A DNA stretch of 64,000 bases from Caballeronia sp. INDeC2 (GCF_023631325.1 NZ_JALQDG010000013.1:1-64000), one strand, 5' to 3'; shown: positions 40,313-50,030, counted from the first letter of the stretch. The notes: a model not told the origin generated them from the letters alone. Numbers and translations: made by a program.

Positions 40313-41191
40313 TTACGCCTTGCCCGCGAATACCGCTTCGGCGATGCCGCGCGCACCCGGCGTCGCGACGAACACGCCGCCTGCGTGCGCATCGCTTTTC
40401 AGCGTGTCGTCGGCGAGGCCGATGCGCGCGCTCGTCACATACAGCGTGCCGAAGTCCGCGCCGCCGAACGCGACGCAGCTCGGCTGCGCGGTCGGCACGT
40501 CGATGCGCGCCGTCTCGCGGCCGTCGCGTCCGTAGCGCACGACGCGCGCGCCGCCCCACTGCGCATTCCACAAGCCGCCTTCGGCATCGAGGATAGAGCC
40601 GTCGGGCACGCCGGCCGCATCCGTCAGCTCGACGAATACGCGGTCGTTGGCGAACGTCGGATAGTCGCAGACGCGGATCTGGCGCGTCGGGGAGTCACAG
40701 TAATACATCGTCGCGCCGTCGGGGGAAAAACCGATGCTGTTCGAGATCGCGCAATCGCCGAGCGGCAGGCGCTCCAGCGACAGATCCCCGTTCAGCCGAT
40801 AAAACCCGCCGATCGCCTGCGCATCTTCCACGTCGTGCTTCGTGCCGAACACGAAGCGGCCTTCGCGGTCGCAGCGGCCATCGTTGAGGCGCGTCGGCAA
40901 ATCGGCTTCGACTTCCATGATGGTGTCGATGTGACCCGTCGCGATTTCATAGAACGCGAGCCGCGACGCGAGGCCGAGCAGCAGGAAACGCGCATCGGCG
41001 CACGGCGTGAAGCAGGCGAGCCGCTCGGGCATCGCGAACGATTCGCTCGCGCCGTCGCGCGGATCGTAGCGCCACAGCGCCTTGCCTTCAATATCGGTCC
41101 ACCAGAAGCGGCCGCTCGCGGCGCACCACGTCGCGCCCTCGCCGAGCGAACATTGACTGTCGACCAGAAGCTGCGCGCGAGTCGAGTTCAT
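40313..41191 (-). CDS. SMP-30/gluconolactonase-family sugar lactonase
   Basis: 292 aa from ATG at 41191, which overlaps the SDR stop (TGATG) and has GGAGG 8 nt upstream. Six-bladed propeller with metal ligands in SLGEGATW (Glu), RLNDGRCDREGRFVFGT (Asn/Asp), ISNSIGFSPDG (Asn) and VPDGSILDAEGGLWNAQWGG (Asp). It opens the lactone made by the adjacent dehydrogenase, most likely galactonolactone or arabinonolactone. Confidence 0.88.
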   Translation of the reverse strand: MNSTRAQLLVDSQCSLGEGATWCAASGRFWWTDIEGKALWRYDPRDGASESFAMPERLACFTPCADARFLLLGLASRLAFYEIATGHIDTIMEVEADLPTRLNDGRCDREGRFVFGTKHDVEDAQAIGGFYRLNGDLSLERLPLGDCAISNSIGFSPDGATMYYCDSPTRQIRVCDYPTFANDRVFVELTDAAGVPDGSILDAEGGLWNAQWGGARVVRYGRDGRETARIDVPTAQPSCVAFGGADFGTLYVTSARIGLADDTLKSDAHAGGVFVATPGARGIAEAVFAGKA

Positions 41192-41979
41192 CAGGCCCAA
41201 CCTCCGTCGACGATGATGTCTTGCGCCGTAATCATGCTGCTATCGTCCGAAGCGAGAAAGAGCGCCGTGCGCGCGAGATGCGCGGGCAGCAATTCCCCGC
41301 CGATGCACTGACCTTGCTTGATCGCTTCCTTGCCGGCCTCGTCGAGCCACAGGCGCTTTTGCTTTTCGGTCATCACCCAGCCGGGCACGAGCGTATTCAC
41401 ACGGATGCCGAACTTGCCGAGGTCGCGCGCGAGGCCGCGCGTCATGCCCTGCACCGCTGATTTCGACGTCGTGTAGACGGGGAAGTTGCCTTGCTTGAGC
41501 ATCCAGCTGATCGAGCCGAGATTGATGATCGAGCCGCCGCCCAGGCGCTTCATATCGTCGATGACGGCCTGAGCCGCGAAGAACTGATGGCGGATGTTGA
41601 CCGCGATGCCTGCGTCGTAGGACTCCGGCGTGACGTCCTCGATCGCGTGGCGCTTGTCGTTGGCTGCGTTGTTGACGAGCACGCCGATCGGGCCGAGCGC
41701 GGTTCTTACATCTGCGATGCCTTTTCGCAGTGCGTCGATGTCGGTAAGGTCGACGCGCAGGAACATCGGGCGGGTCTGGTTTGCTGTCAGGGCTGCGCCG
41801 AGGCGGTCGGCGAGCGCTTCGCCGGCGTCAGTGTCTATGTCGAAGAAGGCGACCTTCGCGCCTTGATCGAAGAAGTGTTCGACGAAGCCCTCGCCGATGC
41901 CGGTTGCTCCACCGGTGATGAGGACGGTTTTGCCTTTCAGGCTGGGGTAGCTTGCTAGTGAATTGTTGGTGAGTGCCAT
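41191..41979 (-). CDS. SDR-family sugar 1-dehydrogenase (probable galactose/arabinose dehydrogenase)
   Basis: 262 aa from ATG at 41979 (MALTNNSLASYPSLKGKTVLITGG). A longer frame reaches into the neighbouring repeat (translating FFAAAKKVT) and is rejected. Rossmann motif TGGATGIGEG, NNAAND, and the catalytic Ser-Tyr-Lys in GSISWMLKQGNFPVYTTSKSA. Placement directly before a sugar lactonase and galM supports oxidation of an aldose at C1 to the lactone. The exact sugar is inferred. Confidence 0.82.
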   Translation of the reverse strand: MALTNNSLASYPSLKGKTVLITGGATGIGEGFVEHFFDQGAKVAFFDIDTDAGEALADRLGAALTANQTRPMFLRVDLTDIDALRKGIADVRTALGPIGVLVNNAANDKRHAIEDVTPESYDAGIAVNIRHQFFAAQAVIDDMKRLGGGSIINLGSISWMLKQGNFPVYTTSKSAVQGMTRGLARDLGKFGIRVNTLVPGWVMTEKQKRLWLDEAGKEAIKQGQCIGGELLPAHLARTALFLASDDSSMITAQDIIVDGGWA

Positions 41980-42004
41980 GTTGGGTTGTCTCTTTGCTTT
42001 TGAG

Positions 42005-42216
42005 CTCGTGGAATCCTGTGTTCGTGTCGGTCTATCGGCTCTGCCCCTGTGCGGGGCGGCAGTCACTTTCTTTGCTGCTGCAAAGAAAGTAACCAAAGAA
42101 AGCAGCTCCACACGCCCGCGGTCACACGCAGTTTGGCCATACTTGCCAGCCGCCCGTGGCACTCGCCTAAGTGTCGCCCTCGAAGGCCTGACTGAGCTTG
42201 GCTCGCGCACGGTCTG
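42005..42216 (+). repeat. Left copy of an inverted intergenic repeat
   Basis: About 212 bp that match, in reverse complement, 42451-42666. It contains the strong internal palindrome CTTTCTTTGC-TGCT-GCAAAGAAAG (42066-42089) and a GCCCCTGTGCGGGGC hairpin (42043-42057). I recall the same core from intergenic regions across Paraburkholderia-like genomes, so it is probably multicopy. Confidence 0.85.
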
Positions 42217-42450
42217 TCACATCGCACCGCCTTACTTGCTGGTTCAGCACCAAATAGCTCCGGCCCGCTTCGCGGCCGACCGGTCAATCGGGTCCGCGCA
42301 TACTTCTATGCTTCTCTACTCACACCGCCATCTCAGCTCAACGCACTGCACATATGCTCCGTCGGTTTCCCTTGCAGACCCGGCGGCAGCGCGTAGCGCT
42401 GTGCCGGAACGCTTTCGTGCGGAACCAGCGCCCTTAAACTATTAGCGCGT
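42217..42450. other. Spacer between the two inverted repeat copies
   Basis: 234 bp without a recognisable gene. It contains a CGGCCCGCTTCGCGGCCG-like hairpin near 42261 and GCGTAGCGCTG near 42391. Codon structure is poor on both strands. Confidence 0.5.
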
Positions 42451-42666
42451 CAGACCGTGCGCGAGCCAAGCCCGGTTGGGCCTTTGAGGGCGACACTTAG
42501 GCGAGGGCCATCGGCGGCTGGCACGCGTGGCCAAACTGCGTGTGACCGCGGGCGGTGAGAAGCTGCTTTCTTTGGTTACTTTCTTTGCAGCAGCAAAGAA
42601 AGTGACTGCCGCCCCGCACAGGGGCAACGCTAATAAACCGACACGAAAGCAGAACTCCACGAAAGC
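42451..42666 (-). repeat. Right copy of the inverted intergenic repeat
   Basis: Reverse-complement partner of 42005-42216, with the same CTTTCTTTGC palindrome (about 42579-42602). Ends 17 nt from the araH stop. The pair plus spacer fills the whole gap inside the operon. Confidence 0.85.
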
Positions 42667-42682
42667 CGAAGCACCCTCACCC

Positions 42683-43699
42683 TCAATCTCTGGAACCGCG
42701 ATTCTTCAACTGATCGAGCAACACAGCAGCCAGCAAGATCGCCCCCCGCACGAGGTACTGATAGAACGCATCGATATTCAAAAGATTCATGACGTTCTCG
42801 ACCGTGCCCATGATGAGCACCCCGATCACGACGCCAGAAATCGTAGCCCGCCCGCCGAGGAGCGAAACCCCGCCCAGCACGCAAGCCGAAATCACGTTCA
42901 GCTCGAAACCCTGAGCCGCATTCGGCTGCCCCGACGTAATCCGCGAAGCGAGAATGACGCCCGCCAGCGCGGTGACGGCGCCCTGAATCAAAAAGATCCA
43001 CACGCGCGTGCGCTCGACATTGATCCCCGCGAGCCGCGAAGCCTCCGGATTGCCGCCGATCGCCAACGTATTGCGTCCATACACAGTCTGGTTGAGCAAT
43101 ACGCCAAAAACGATGAAACACGCAAGCGTCACCCAGATAGGCAGGGAAATCCCGAACATCGACAAACCGCCGAGCGCGATGAACGTATCCGACGACACGC
43201 CGACCGCCTGTCCGTGCGACACGATGAACCCGAGCCCGCGCACGATCTCCATCGTCGCCAGCGTGGTGATCAGCGCGTTGATGCGCAGATAGGCGATCAC
43301 CGCGCCGTTCACGAAGCCGATCACCGCGCCCGCCGCCACCGCCGCGACGATCGCGATCGCGGTGTTGTCCGTCGCGTTGAGCACCATCGCGCAGAGCACG
43401 CCGGCGAACGCGATCGTCGAACCGACCGACAAGTCGAAGTCGCGCGAGGCGAGACAGAACATCATCGTGCACGCGACCATGCCGATCTGCGAAATCGACA
43501 ACGCCAGGCCCAGCATGTTCTCGATCGAGAAGAAGTGATCGACGGTCAGCGACATCGTCAGGAACATGACGACGAAGATCACGATCAAGCTGTATTCCGT
43601 GATCTGCTGCCACCACTTCTGCTTGTCGTTCTTTTGCGGGATCAGCGCGTTCGCGACGGTCTCGGTCGCCTGCCCCACGATGTTTTCTCTTGCTTCCAT
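42683..43699 (-). CDS. araH: Arabinose/galactose ABC transporter permease
   Basis: 338 aa, about ten membrane helices, with the family loop LAIGGNPEASRLAGINVERTR and the RbsC/AraH-type FDLSVGSTIAFAGV. Forms the membrane pore with AraG and AraF. The N-terminal 30 residues are cytoplasmic and polar. It starts 18 nt after araG; the repeat pair follows it. Confidence 0.92.
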   Translation of the reverse strand: MEARENIVGQATETVANALIPQKNDKQKWWQQITEYSLIVIFVVMFLTMSLTVDHFFSIENMLGLALSISQIGMVACTMMFCLASRDFDLSVGSTIAFAGVLCAMVLNATDNTAIAIVAAVAAGAVIGFVNGAVIAYLRINALITTLATMEIVRGLGFIVSHGQAVGVSSDTFIALGGLSMFGISLPIWVTLACFIVFGVLLNQTVYGRNTLAIGGNPEASRLAGINVERTRVWIFLIQGAVTALAGVILASRITSGQPNAAQGFELNVISACVLGGVSLLGGRATISGVVIGVLIMGTVENVMNLLNIDAFYQYLVRGAILLAAVLLDQLKNRGSRD

Positions 43700-43717
43700 G
43701 ATTCGCTCCTCTTGTCC

Positions 43718-45232
43718 TTACGCCGCTTCGGCGACGCTATCGCTCTGCGGCAGCGCGAGACTCAGCACCGCCTGTTCGCTCGCCTTGTCGCGCGGCAATT
43801 CGCCCGCGATCCGCCCCTGCCGCATCACGACGATTCGGTCGGACACGCCGAGCACTTCCGGCAACTCCGACGAAATCATCACGATCGCGCAGCCGCGCTC
43901 CGCGAGCTGATAGATCACGTTATAGATTTCATGCTTCGCGCCGACGTCGATGCCGCGCGTCGGTTCGTCGAGAATCACGACCTTCAGATCCGGCTCCGCG
44001 AGCCAGCGCGAAAGAATCGCCTTCTGCTGATTGCCGCCCGACAGAAAGCGAATGCGCTGCTTGCGGCTCGGCGTCTTGATCTTGAGAAGCTGAATGAAAC
44101 GCTCGGCCGTCTGCGCTTCCTTCTTCCGATCGAGAAACAGCCCGCCACGCAGATAGTGACGGCGGCACGAAATGTTGATGTTCTCCGCGACCGTCGCCAT
44201 CGCGACGATGCCTTCTTCCTTGCGATCTTCCGGACACAGCACAATGCCGTGGCGAATCGCCTCGCCGGTGCTGCGCACGCGGATTGCCTGGCCGTCGAGC
44301 GTGATCGTGCCGTCCTTCTTTTTATCCGCGCCGTAGACGAGATGCATCAGCTCGCTGCGGCCCGCGCCGACCAGCCCGAAGAAACCGACGATCTCACCGC
44401 GCTTCACCTCGAAGCTCGCGGGCGCGCTCAACGCATCGCCCTGCACGTCCTTCACTGAAAAGCGCACTTCGCCCAAAGGCCGCGCCCGATAGTTGTAGAT
44501 GTCGCTGATTTCCCGGCCGACCATTTCCTGCACGAGCGTTTCGCGCGGCACGTCCGCAAGCGCCAGATGCGACGCGATCTTGCGTCCGTCGCGGAAAATC
44601 GTGCATGCATCGCACAGCTCGTAGATCTCGTCCATGCGATGCGAGATGTAGATCAGCGCGCGATTGTCCGCCTTGAGATCGCGCACGAGCTTGAAGAGCA
44701 CTTCCGTCTCGCGATGCGACAGCGAACTCGTCGGTTCGTCCAGCGCGATCACGCGCGCGTTGCGCAGCAGCGCCTTGCAGATTTCGACCATCTGCCGCTG
44801 CGCGATCGAGAGCTTGCGCAGCTTCGCGTTCGGATCGAGATCGACGCCCATCGCCGTGAGCCGCTCGCGCACGTGCGCTTTCGCCGCACGCTTGTCGACC
44901 CAGCCGAGCCGGTTCGGCAGCGCGCCGAGCAGCAGGTTTTCGGACACGGTCAGGTCCGGCACGTACTGCAATTCCTGATGAATCACCGCGATGCCCGACG
45001 CGATCGAAGCCGCCGCGCTCGCGAAATGCACTTCCTTGTCGTCGATGAGCACGCGCCCCGAATCGGGCTGATACTCGCCGCCGAGAATCTTGAGCAAGGT
45101 CGACTTGCCCGCGCCGTTCTCGCCCATCAAGCCGTGAACTTCGCCGGCGTTGACGTCGAACGACACGCCATCGAGCGCGCGCACGCCTGGAAACACCTTG
45201 CCGATATTGTCAAAACGCAGCGTCGCTGACAC
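43718..45232 (-). CDS. araG: Arabinose/galactose ABC transporter ATP-binding protein
   Basis: 504 aa, two fused ABC domains. The first has an intact Walker A (GENGAGKST, about 38-46) and [15 protein letters not shown]; the second has the degenerate GLVGAGRSE and [15 protein letters not shown] usual for sugar importers of this class. It energises uptake with AraH. 57 nt after araF. Confidence 0.95.
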   Translation of the reverse strand: MSATLRFDNIGKVFPGVRALDGVSFDVNAGEVHGLMGENGAGKSTLLKILGGEYQPDSGRVLIDDKEVHFASAAASIASGIAVIHQELQYVPDLTVSENLLLGALPNRLGWVDKRAAKAHVRERLTAMGVDLDPNAKLRKLSIAQRQMVEICKALLRNARVIALDEPTSSLSHRETEVLFKLVRDLKADNRALIYISHRMDEIYELCDACTIFRDGRKIASHLALADVPRETLVQEMVGREISDIYNYRARPLGEVRFSVKDVQGDALSAPASFEVKRGEIVGFFGLVGAGRSELMHLVYGADKKKDGTITLDGQAIRVRSTGEAIRHGIVLCPEDRKEEGIVAMATVAENINISCRRHYLRGGLFLDRKKEAQTAERFIQLLKIKTPSRKQRIRFLSGGNQQKAILSRWLAEPDLKVVILDEPTRGIDVGAKHEIYNVIYQLAERGCAIVMISSELPEVLGVSDRIVVMRQGRIAGELPRDKASEQAVLSLALPQSDSVAEAA

Positions 45233-45289
45233 ATCGCCTCCTGGTTTCGCGCGGGCCGCATCATCGAAACGCGGCCCGCCATTGCACTT

Positions 45290-46297
45290 TTAGTTCGACG
45301 CCAGACCCATCTGCTGACGCACCGACGCCACGTTGTCACGCGTGGCCAGCATGCCGGTCGTGAGCGTGAGCGGCGGCGGCGCCTTGCCGTCCTTGATCCA
45401 CGCGTACATCAGCTCGGACGTCTCTTCGCCGTGCCGCTTCGGGCTGATGATGACGGTGCCGTAGAAGCCCGTCGGATTCGGCTTCTTGAACTCGTTCAAC
45501 GCCGAGTCCGATCCGCCGATACCGATACCGATCATGTTGTCCGCCTTGAAGCCGCGGCCTTCCGCCGCGCGCACGGCGCCGAGCACGGCTTCGTCGTTCA
45601 GGCCGTACGCGACCCAGTGCTTGAACTGCGGGTTCTTCGTGAGCGCGATATTCGCGGCATTGAACGCGTTCTCGGTGTCGGTCTTCGCTTGCGGCGCGGC
45701 GACGATGTTCGCCTTCGGGAAGCCGGCGGCGACGAGCGCGTCGGTCGCGCCGCTCGTGCGGTCGTGCGCGGTCGGCAGTTGTTCGTAGGTCACGTCGATC
45801 GCGCCGACGTCCTTCATGTCCCAGCCGCGCTTCTTGATTTCGGCGGCGATGCCGTCGCCCACCTGCTTGCCGATGTTGTAGGCCGAAATGCCCATGTGCG
45901 GCACGGCTTCGATCGGCTTGCCCGAGCCGTCGACGAGGCGGTCGTCGACCGTCATCATCTTGAGCTTGTCGGCCTTCGCCTTCGCGACGATGCCCGGTCC
46001 GAGCTTCACGTCCGGCGTGCAGATGATGAAGCCCTGCGCCTTCTGCGCGGCGAGGTTGTCGATCGCGCTCATCACCTTTTCACCCGACGGCGCGCCGATC
46101 TTCACGAGCGTGAAGCCCTTCTCCTTCGCGGCCATTTCCGCGAATTTCCACTCGTCCTGGAACCATGGTTCTTCCGGCTGCTTCACGAGGAAGCCGATCT
46201 TGACGTCGTCGGCGGCCTGCGCGACGGGCGCCGCGATCATGGACGCGCTCGTTGCCGTGGCGGCGGCGATCAGCGTGAGGAACAGTCTGCGTTTCAT
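45290..46297 (-). CDS. araF: Periplasmic arabinose-binding protein AraF
   Basis: 335 aa from ATG at 46297 with GGGAGA about 6 nt upstream. Sec signal peptide MKRRLFLTLIAAATATSA..AQA (about 28 residues), then KIGFLVKQPEEPWFQDEWKFA, nearly the E. coli AraF start, and GFIICTPDVKLG, VDDRLVD, RGWDMKDV. AraF proteins bind L-arabinose, D-galactose and D-fucose, which agrees with the catabolic genes around it. Confidence 0.93.
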   Translation of the reverse strand: MKRRLFLTLIAAATATSASMIAAPVAQAADDVKIGFLVKQPEEPWFQDEWKFAEMAAKEKGFTLVKIGAPSGEKVMSAIDNLAAQKAQGFIICTPDVKLGPGIVAKAKADKLKMMTVDDRLVDGSGKPIEAVPHMGISAYNIGKQVGDGIAAEIKKRGWDMKDVGAIDVTYEQLPTAHDRTSGATDALVAAGFPKANIVAAPQAKTDTENAFNAANIALTKNPQFKHWVAYGLNDEAVLGAVRAAEGRGFKADNMIGIGIGGSDSALNEFKKPNPTGFYGTVIISPKRHGEETSELMYAWIKDGKAPPPLTLTTGMLATRDNVASVRQQMGLASN

Positions 46298-46428
46298 TTT
46301 TTGTCTCCCGACTTCTTCCGATGTCGAACAATGCCCGCGCACGGGCGCTAACGAAGGTGTGTGGCCGCGTTGTTTTCTTTCGTGATGCCGCACCGCGGCC
46401 AGTGCGTCATTCTTCGGTGGTTCGTTGT

Positions 46429-47208
46429 TCAGTCGTGGTACAGCGCGCAACGGCCGCCGTCCACGGTGATGCAGCTCGCGTTGATGAACGGCGCCTCGTC
46501 CGATGCGAGGAACACCGCCGTCATCGCGACTTCCTGCGGCTGGCCGATGCGCTTCATAGGCTGAAGATCGAGCGTCGCCTGGCGCGCGGCCTGCGGATCG
46601 GCTTGGGATTCCCACCAATCCAGCGTCAATTGCGTTTCGATGTAACCCGGCGCGATTGCGTTCACGCGCACGTTGTTCGGCGCGTATTCGATGCCGAGCG
46701 CGCGTGTCAGTCCGATCACGCCGTGCTTCGCCACCGGATACGGAAAGCAGCCGGGAATGATCTTGAAAGCGTGCGTCGACGCGATATTCACGATGCTGCC
46801 CCGCTCGCGCTCGACCATGCCCGGCAGCACCGCGCGGCAGCCGTTCCACACGCCGTCGAGATCGACGGCGAAACAGCGGCGCCAGTCGTCGTCGGTCATC
46901 GTGAGCGGATCGCAAAACACGTTGATGCCGGCGTTGTTCACGAGCACGTCGAGCGGGCCCAAGGAAGCCTCGATGTGCTCGACGGCTTCCCTCACCTGCG
47001 CGCTTTGCGTCACGTCGGTCTGCACCGCGAGCACGCGCGCGCCGCTCACTTCCGACGAAATGCGCTCGGCCGTCGCGCGCGCCGTGTCGATATCGAGCTC
47101 CGCCAGCGCCACCGACGCGCCCTCGCGCGCGAACGCGAGCGCGATCGCCGCGCCAATGCCGCGTCCCGCGCCCGTGACCATCGTCACTTTGCCGGCGAGC
47201 CGGTTCAT
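46429..47208 (-). CDS. SDR-family dehydrogenase (probable galactose dehydrogenase GalD type)
   Basis: 259 aa from ATG at 47208, overlapping the dgoA stop (ATGA). TGAGRGIG cofactor motif, NNAGINV, and catalytic Ser (IASTHAF), Tyr-Pro-Val-Ala-Lys (YPVAK). Next to dgoA and dgoK it probably oxidises the sugar or a pathway intermediate. It is clearly different from the second SDR in the operon (41191-41979), so the two are unlikely to do the same reaction. Confidence 0.8.
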   Translation of the reverse strand: MNRLAGKVTMVTGAGRGIGAAIALAFAREGASVALAELDIDTARATAERISSEVSGARVLAVQTDVTQSAQVREAVEHIEASLGPLDVLVNNAGINVFCDPLTMTDDDWRRCFAVDLDGVWNGCRAVLPGMVERERGSIVNIASTHAFKIIPGCFPYPVAKHGVIGLTRALGIEYAPNNVRVNAIAPGYIETQLTLDWWESQADPQAARQATLDLQPMKRIGQPQEVAMTAVFLASDEAPFINASCITVDGGRCALYHD

Positions 47209-47882
47209 TTGATGTCGCCTCGCGCTTTCGCGAGTCCGTCGATGAACGCCCGCGCGTTGGATGCCGTCGTCTCCGCGCTCTGGCCCGGCTTGTACAGCGC
47301 GGAGCCGAGGCCGAAGCCGTTCGCGCCCGCGCTCAAAAACGGCCCCATGTTGTCGGGCGAAATGCCGCCGACCGGCACGAGCGGCACTTCCTGCGCGATC
47401 ACCGCGCGCCATGCCTTCGTCACGGTCGGGCCGAGCTGCTCGGCGGGGAACATCTTCAGCACGTCCGCGCCGTTCTTCAGCGCGAGAAACGCCTCGTTCG
47501 GCGTCGCGACGCCCGGCGCGCACGCGAGACCGTGCGCCTTCGCGGCGCGCACGACATCGGCGTCGCTGTGCGGCATCACGACGAGCTCGCCGCCGGCGGC
47601 CTTCACGCTGTCGACGTAGCTCGGATGCAGCACCGTTCCCGCCCCGACGATCGCATCGGCTGGCAGCGCCTGACGGATCGCCGCGATGCTGTCGAACGGC
47701 TGCGGCGAATTGAGCGGCACTTCGACGATGCGAAAACCCGCTTCGTACAGCGCGCGGCCCTGTTCGGCTGCATCGGCGGGCGTCACGCCGCGCAGGATCG
47801 CGATCAGCGGGCACGCAGCGAGCGCGTGCGCGAGGCCGCCGTGCATGCCGTACGGCGCGGGCAAATTGATGTGAGGCTGCAT
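47205..47882 (-). CDS. dgoA: 2-dehydro-3-deoxy-6-phosphogalactonate aldolase
   Basis: 225 aa. KDPG/KDPGal aldolase fold: EVPLNSPQPFDSI with the acid Glu, GAGTVLHPSYV, and the Schiff-base Lys in VLKMFPAEQLGP. Splits KDPGal into pyruvate and glyceraldehyde 3-phosphate. The EVPLNSP version (not EITLR as in eda) marks the galactonate branch. 14 nt after dgoK. Confidence 0.92.
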   Translation of the reverse strand: MQPHINLPAPYGMHGGLAHALAACPLIAILRGVTPADAAEQGRALYEAGFRIVEVPLNSPQPFDSIAAIRQALPADAIVGAGTVLHPSYVDSVKAAGGELVVMPHSDADVVRAAKAHGLACAPGVATPNEAFLALKNGADVLKMFPAEQLGPTVTKAWRAVIAQEVPLVPVGGISPDNMGPFLSAGANGFGLGSALYKPGQSAETTASNARAFIDGLAKARGDIK

Positions 47883-47896
47883 CGTGTGGCTCCTTC

Positions 47897-48874
47897 TCAG
47901 GCGGTGCGCACGGGCGCGGCGACGAGCCCGGCAAGTGCTGCGATTCGGTAAAGGCCGTGCTCGGTGGCCTGCGCGACGGTCGGCGCGTCATGGCAACCGA
48001 AGCGCGAAAGCGCGACGCGATAGCGGTCGCAGAGCGCGTCGCTGCCGATCAGGCGCAACGTCTTTCCCGCGAGCGCGGCGTGTTCGCGCGTGAGCACTTC
48101 GTTCAGGCCACGCAATTCGTGGCCGATCAACAATCCCGACAAATAATCCGGCTGCTGCTCGCCCGACAACTGACCGGTGAGGCCGAGCGTGCGCGTGGTG
48201 AAGATCGTCGCGAGCATGCCTGCGTCGCCGGCATCGCGCGCCGTATCGACGCCGCGCACGAACGCCTGTTCGTCGTGCGTCGCGCTCGGATGCATCGTGC
48301 GGCCGAGAATCGAGTGATCGCGCAGCGCGGCGAACGTCTCGCCCGTCATGAAGGTGTAGAAGCGCTCGATGCGCTCATCGCTCACGAACGCCCATTTCGC
48401 ATGCGTGCCCGGCAAGCCGATCAGCGCGCCGTCCGAGGTTCCGAGCGACGGCTCGCTCGCCAGCGCGCCGAAGATCTGCGTTTCCTCGCCGCGCATCACG
48501 TTGGGCAACACGCCGCGCTCCAGCACGCCGGGCACCACATGCACCGCGACGCCGCGCGACGCCTTCACCGTGACGATGCCCGCGACGAGCGCATCCGCGC
48601 CCGCGGGCGTTTCGACGTAGGGCGCTTCCACCCAGCCCTGCGCGCTGCCGACCATGCCCGCGGCGATCACGGGCAACGGCGCATGCGCATCGAGCCACGC
48701 GCCGCAGGTTTTCTCGAACGCCTGATCGAAGCCGCCCGCGGGCAGATTCATGATGCCGGCGGACGACGCGCGCGTGTCGAGCGCGGCGCCGTCGGCGCCC
48801 AGCAGATAGGCGCGCAGCGACGTCGTGCCCCAGTCGAGCGCAATGAGCGCGGGCGCGGAAACGGTTGCCTTCAT
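47897..48874 (-). CDS. dgoK: 2-dehydro-3-deoxygalactonokinase
   Basis: 325 aa. Phosphorylates KDGal to KDPGal. Start IALDWGTTSLRAYLLG (phosphate-1 motif of the ASKHA fold), AAGMVGSAQGWVEAPY and LPGTHAKWAFV are family hallmarks. Its ATG overlaps the stop of the IclR gene (ATGA, 48871-48874), so regulator and kinase are cotranslated. Confidence 0.93.
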   Translation of the reverse strand: MKATVSAPALIALDWGTTSLRAYLLGADGAALDTRASSAGIMNLPAGGFDQAFEKTCGAWLDAHAPLPVIAAGMVGSAQGWVEAPYVETPAGADALVAGIVTVKASRGVAVHVVPGVLERGVLPNVMRGEETQIFGALASEPSLGTSDGALIGLPGTHAKWAFVSDERIERFYTFMTGETFAALRDHSILGRTMHPSATHDEQAFVRGVDTARDAGDAGMLATIFTTRTLGLTGQLSGEQQPDYLSGLLIGHELRGLNEVLTREHAALAGKTLRLIGSDALCDRYRVALSRFGCHDAPTVAQATEHGLYRIAALAGLVAAPVRTA

Positions 48875-49815
48875 CGCTTGATCCTGCGCGCCGCCAGCGG
48901 AGCGCGCCAGCCGAGTTCCTCGGAGATCGCGCGCGCCTCGCGCTGCACGACCGGAATCAGTTCTTCCATACGCTCATGCGGCATATAGGGAATGGTGCTT
49001 GCCACCGACAAAGCCGCGACGATCGCGCCCGACGCATCGCGCACCGGCGCGGCGACGCAGCGTATCGATGCCTCGTTCTCTTCGAGATCGAACGTGAAGC
49101 CGCCTTGCGAATAGCGCGTCATGCGCTGCTGGAAGGTCTCGAAGTCGGGGCGGTTGTCGGGCTTGAAGCTCGTTTTCGCGAGCACGCGATGCGACGCTTC
49201 GAGCAGCTTCTTCCAAGCGTTCGCTTCGAGGTCGAGCATCATCGCCTTGCCGATGCCCGTCGACGCGAGCGGCATGCGATGCCCGACGCGCGAGCGCATC
49301 TCCAGGCCGCGCGTGCCCGGAATCTTGTCGATGTAGAGGACGTCGTCGCCATCGCGCACGCCGAGGTGGATGGTGTCGTGCGTGTGCTCGGCGAGCGCTT
49401 GCAGATGCGGGCGCGCGACCGCCGTGAGCGGCATCTGTTCGAGCGCGATCGTGCCCAGTTCGATGAGCTTCGGCCCGAGCAGATAACCGCCCTGAACCTG
49501 GCGCAGATAGCGCGCCTGAACGAGCGAGCTGACGAGCCGGTGCGTCGTGCTGCGCGTCGTGCCGAGCGCCGCGCCGAATGCGCGCAGATCGCGTGCGCCA
49601 TTCGCGGCGGCTTCGAGAATCGCGAGGCCGCGCAGGAGCGTCTGCGTGCCGGCTTGCTGCGGCGTGACGTCGACGAGCGCGCTCGGCAGCGCGATCGCAT
49701 CGGGATCGGGCGTGTGCTTCGTCCCGCTCGCGCCGTTGCGCTTCACGCTCGGGCCGCTGGCGTGCGCTGATCGCGCTTCGGCGGCGTCGGTTTCCGGGTC
49801 CTGGAATTTGGTCAT
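48871..49815 (-). CDS. IclR-family regulator of the galactose/arabinose operon
   Basis: 314 aa from ATG at 49815. A start at 49953 with AAGGA just upstream is a real alternative and would add 46 Arg-rich residues. Winged helix at about 52-115 (TLLRGLAILEAAANG, GTTRSTTHRLVSSLV) and IclR effector domain (STGIGKAMM, CVAAPVRDASGAIVAALSV). First gene of the operon it probably controls; a promoter and an inverted repeat lie upstream. Confidence 0.85.
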   Translation of the reverse strand: MTKFQDPETDAAEARSAHASGPSVKRNGASGTKHTPDPDAIALPSALVDVTPQQAGTQTLLRGLAILEAAANGARDLRAFGAALGTTRSTTHRLVSSLVQARYLRQVQGGYLLGPKLIELGTIALEQMPLTAVARPHLQALAEHTHDTIHLGVRDGDDVLYIDKIPGTRGLEMRSRVGHRMPLASTGIGKAMMLDLEANAWKKLLEASHRVLAKTSFKPDNRPDFETFQQRMTRYSQGGFTFDLEENEASIRCVAAPVRDASGAIVAALSVASTIPYMPHERMEELIPVVQREARAISEELGWRAPLAARRIKR

Positions 49816-50000
49816 GGCGCGGGACTCGATCACGATACGCGCCGGAAAGCGTCCGCGCTCGCCGCGGCGTGCGAATCGTGTGAAGAGGCCCGCGAGCGCG
49901 GGCAGGCGATCGAGTGCATGACGTGTCTCCATTGTTCTGGTCGTGCGCGCCATTGGGTCCTTCGGTCGTCGCACGCATGTGCCGTTCAGGCTTTGGCCGG

Positions 50001-50030
50001 ATTGTAGTTCCGGCACTTCGAATTATTCAA
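50001..50030 (-). promoter_or_regulatory. Promoter of the iclR-dgo-ara operon
   Basis: Minus-strand -35 TTGAAT (50025-50030), 18-bp spacer, -10 TACAAT (50001-50006). Start point near 49994, giving a leader of 40 or 180 nt depending on the iclR start. Confidence 0.6.

Noticed and set aside
42063..42287. Short frames within the inverted repeats, including one that extends the SDR gene upstream
   Set aside because: They translate the palindromic repeat (FFAAAKKVT), a recurrent false N-terminus in this group of genomes; the SDR start at 41979 fits the family.
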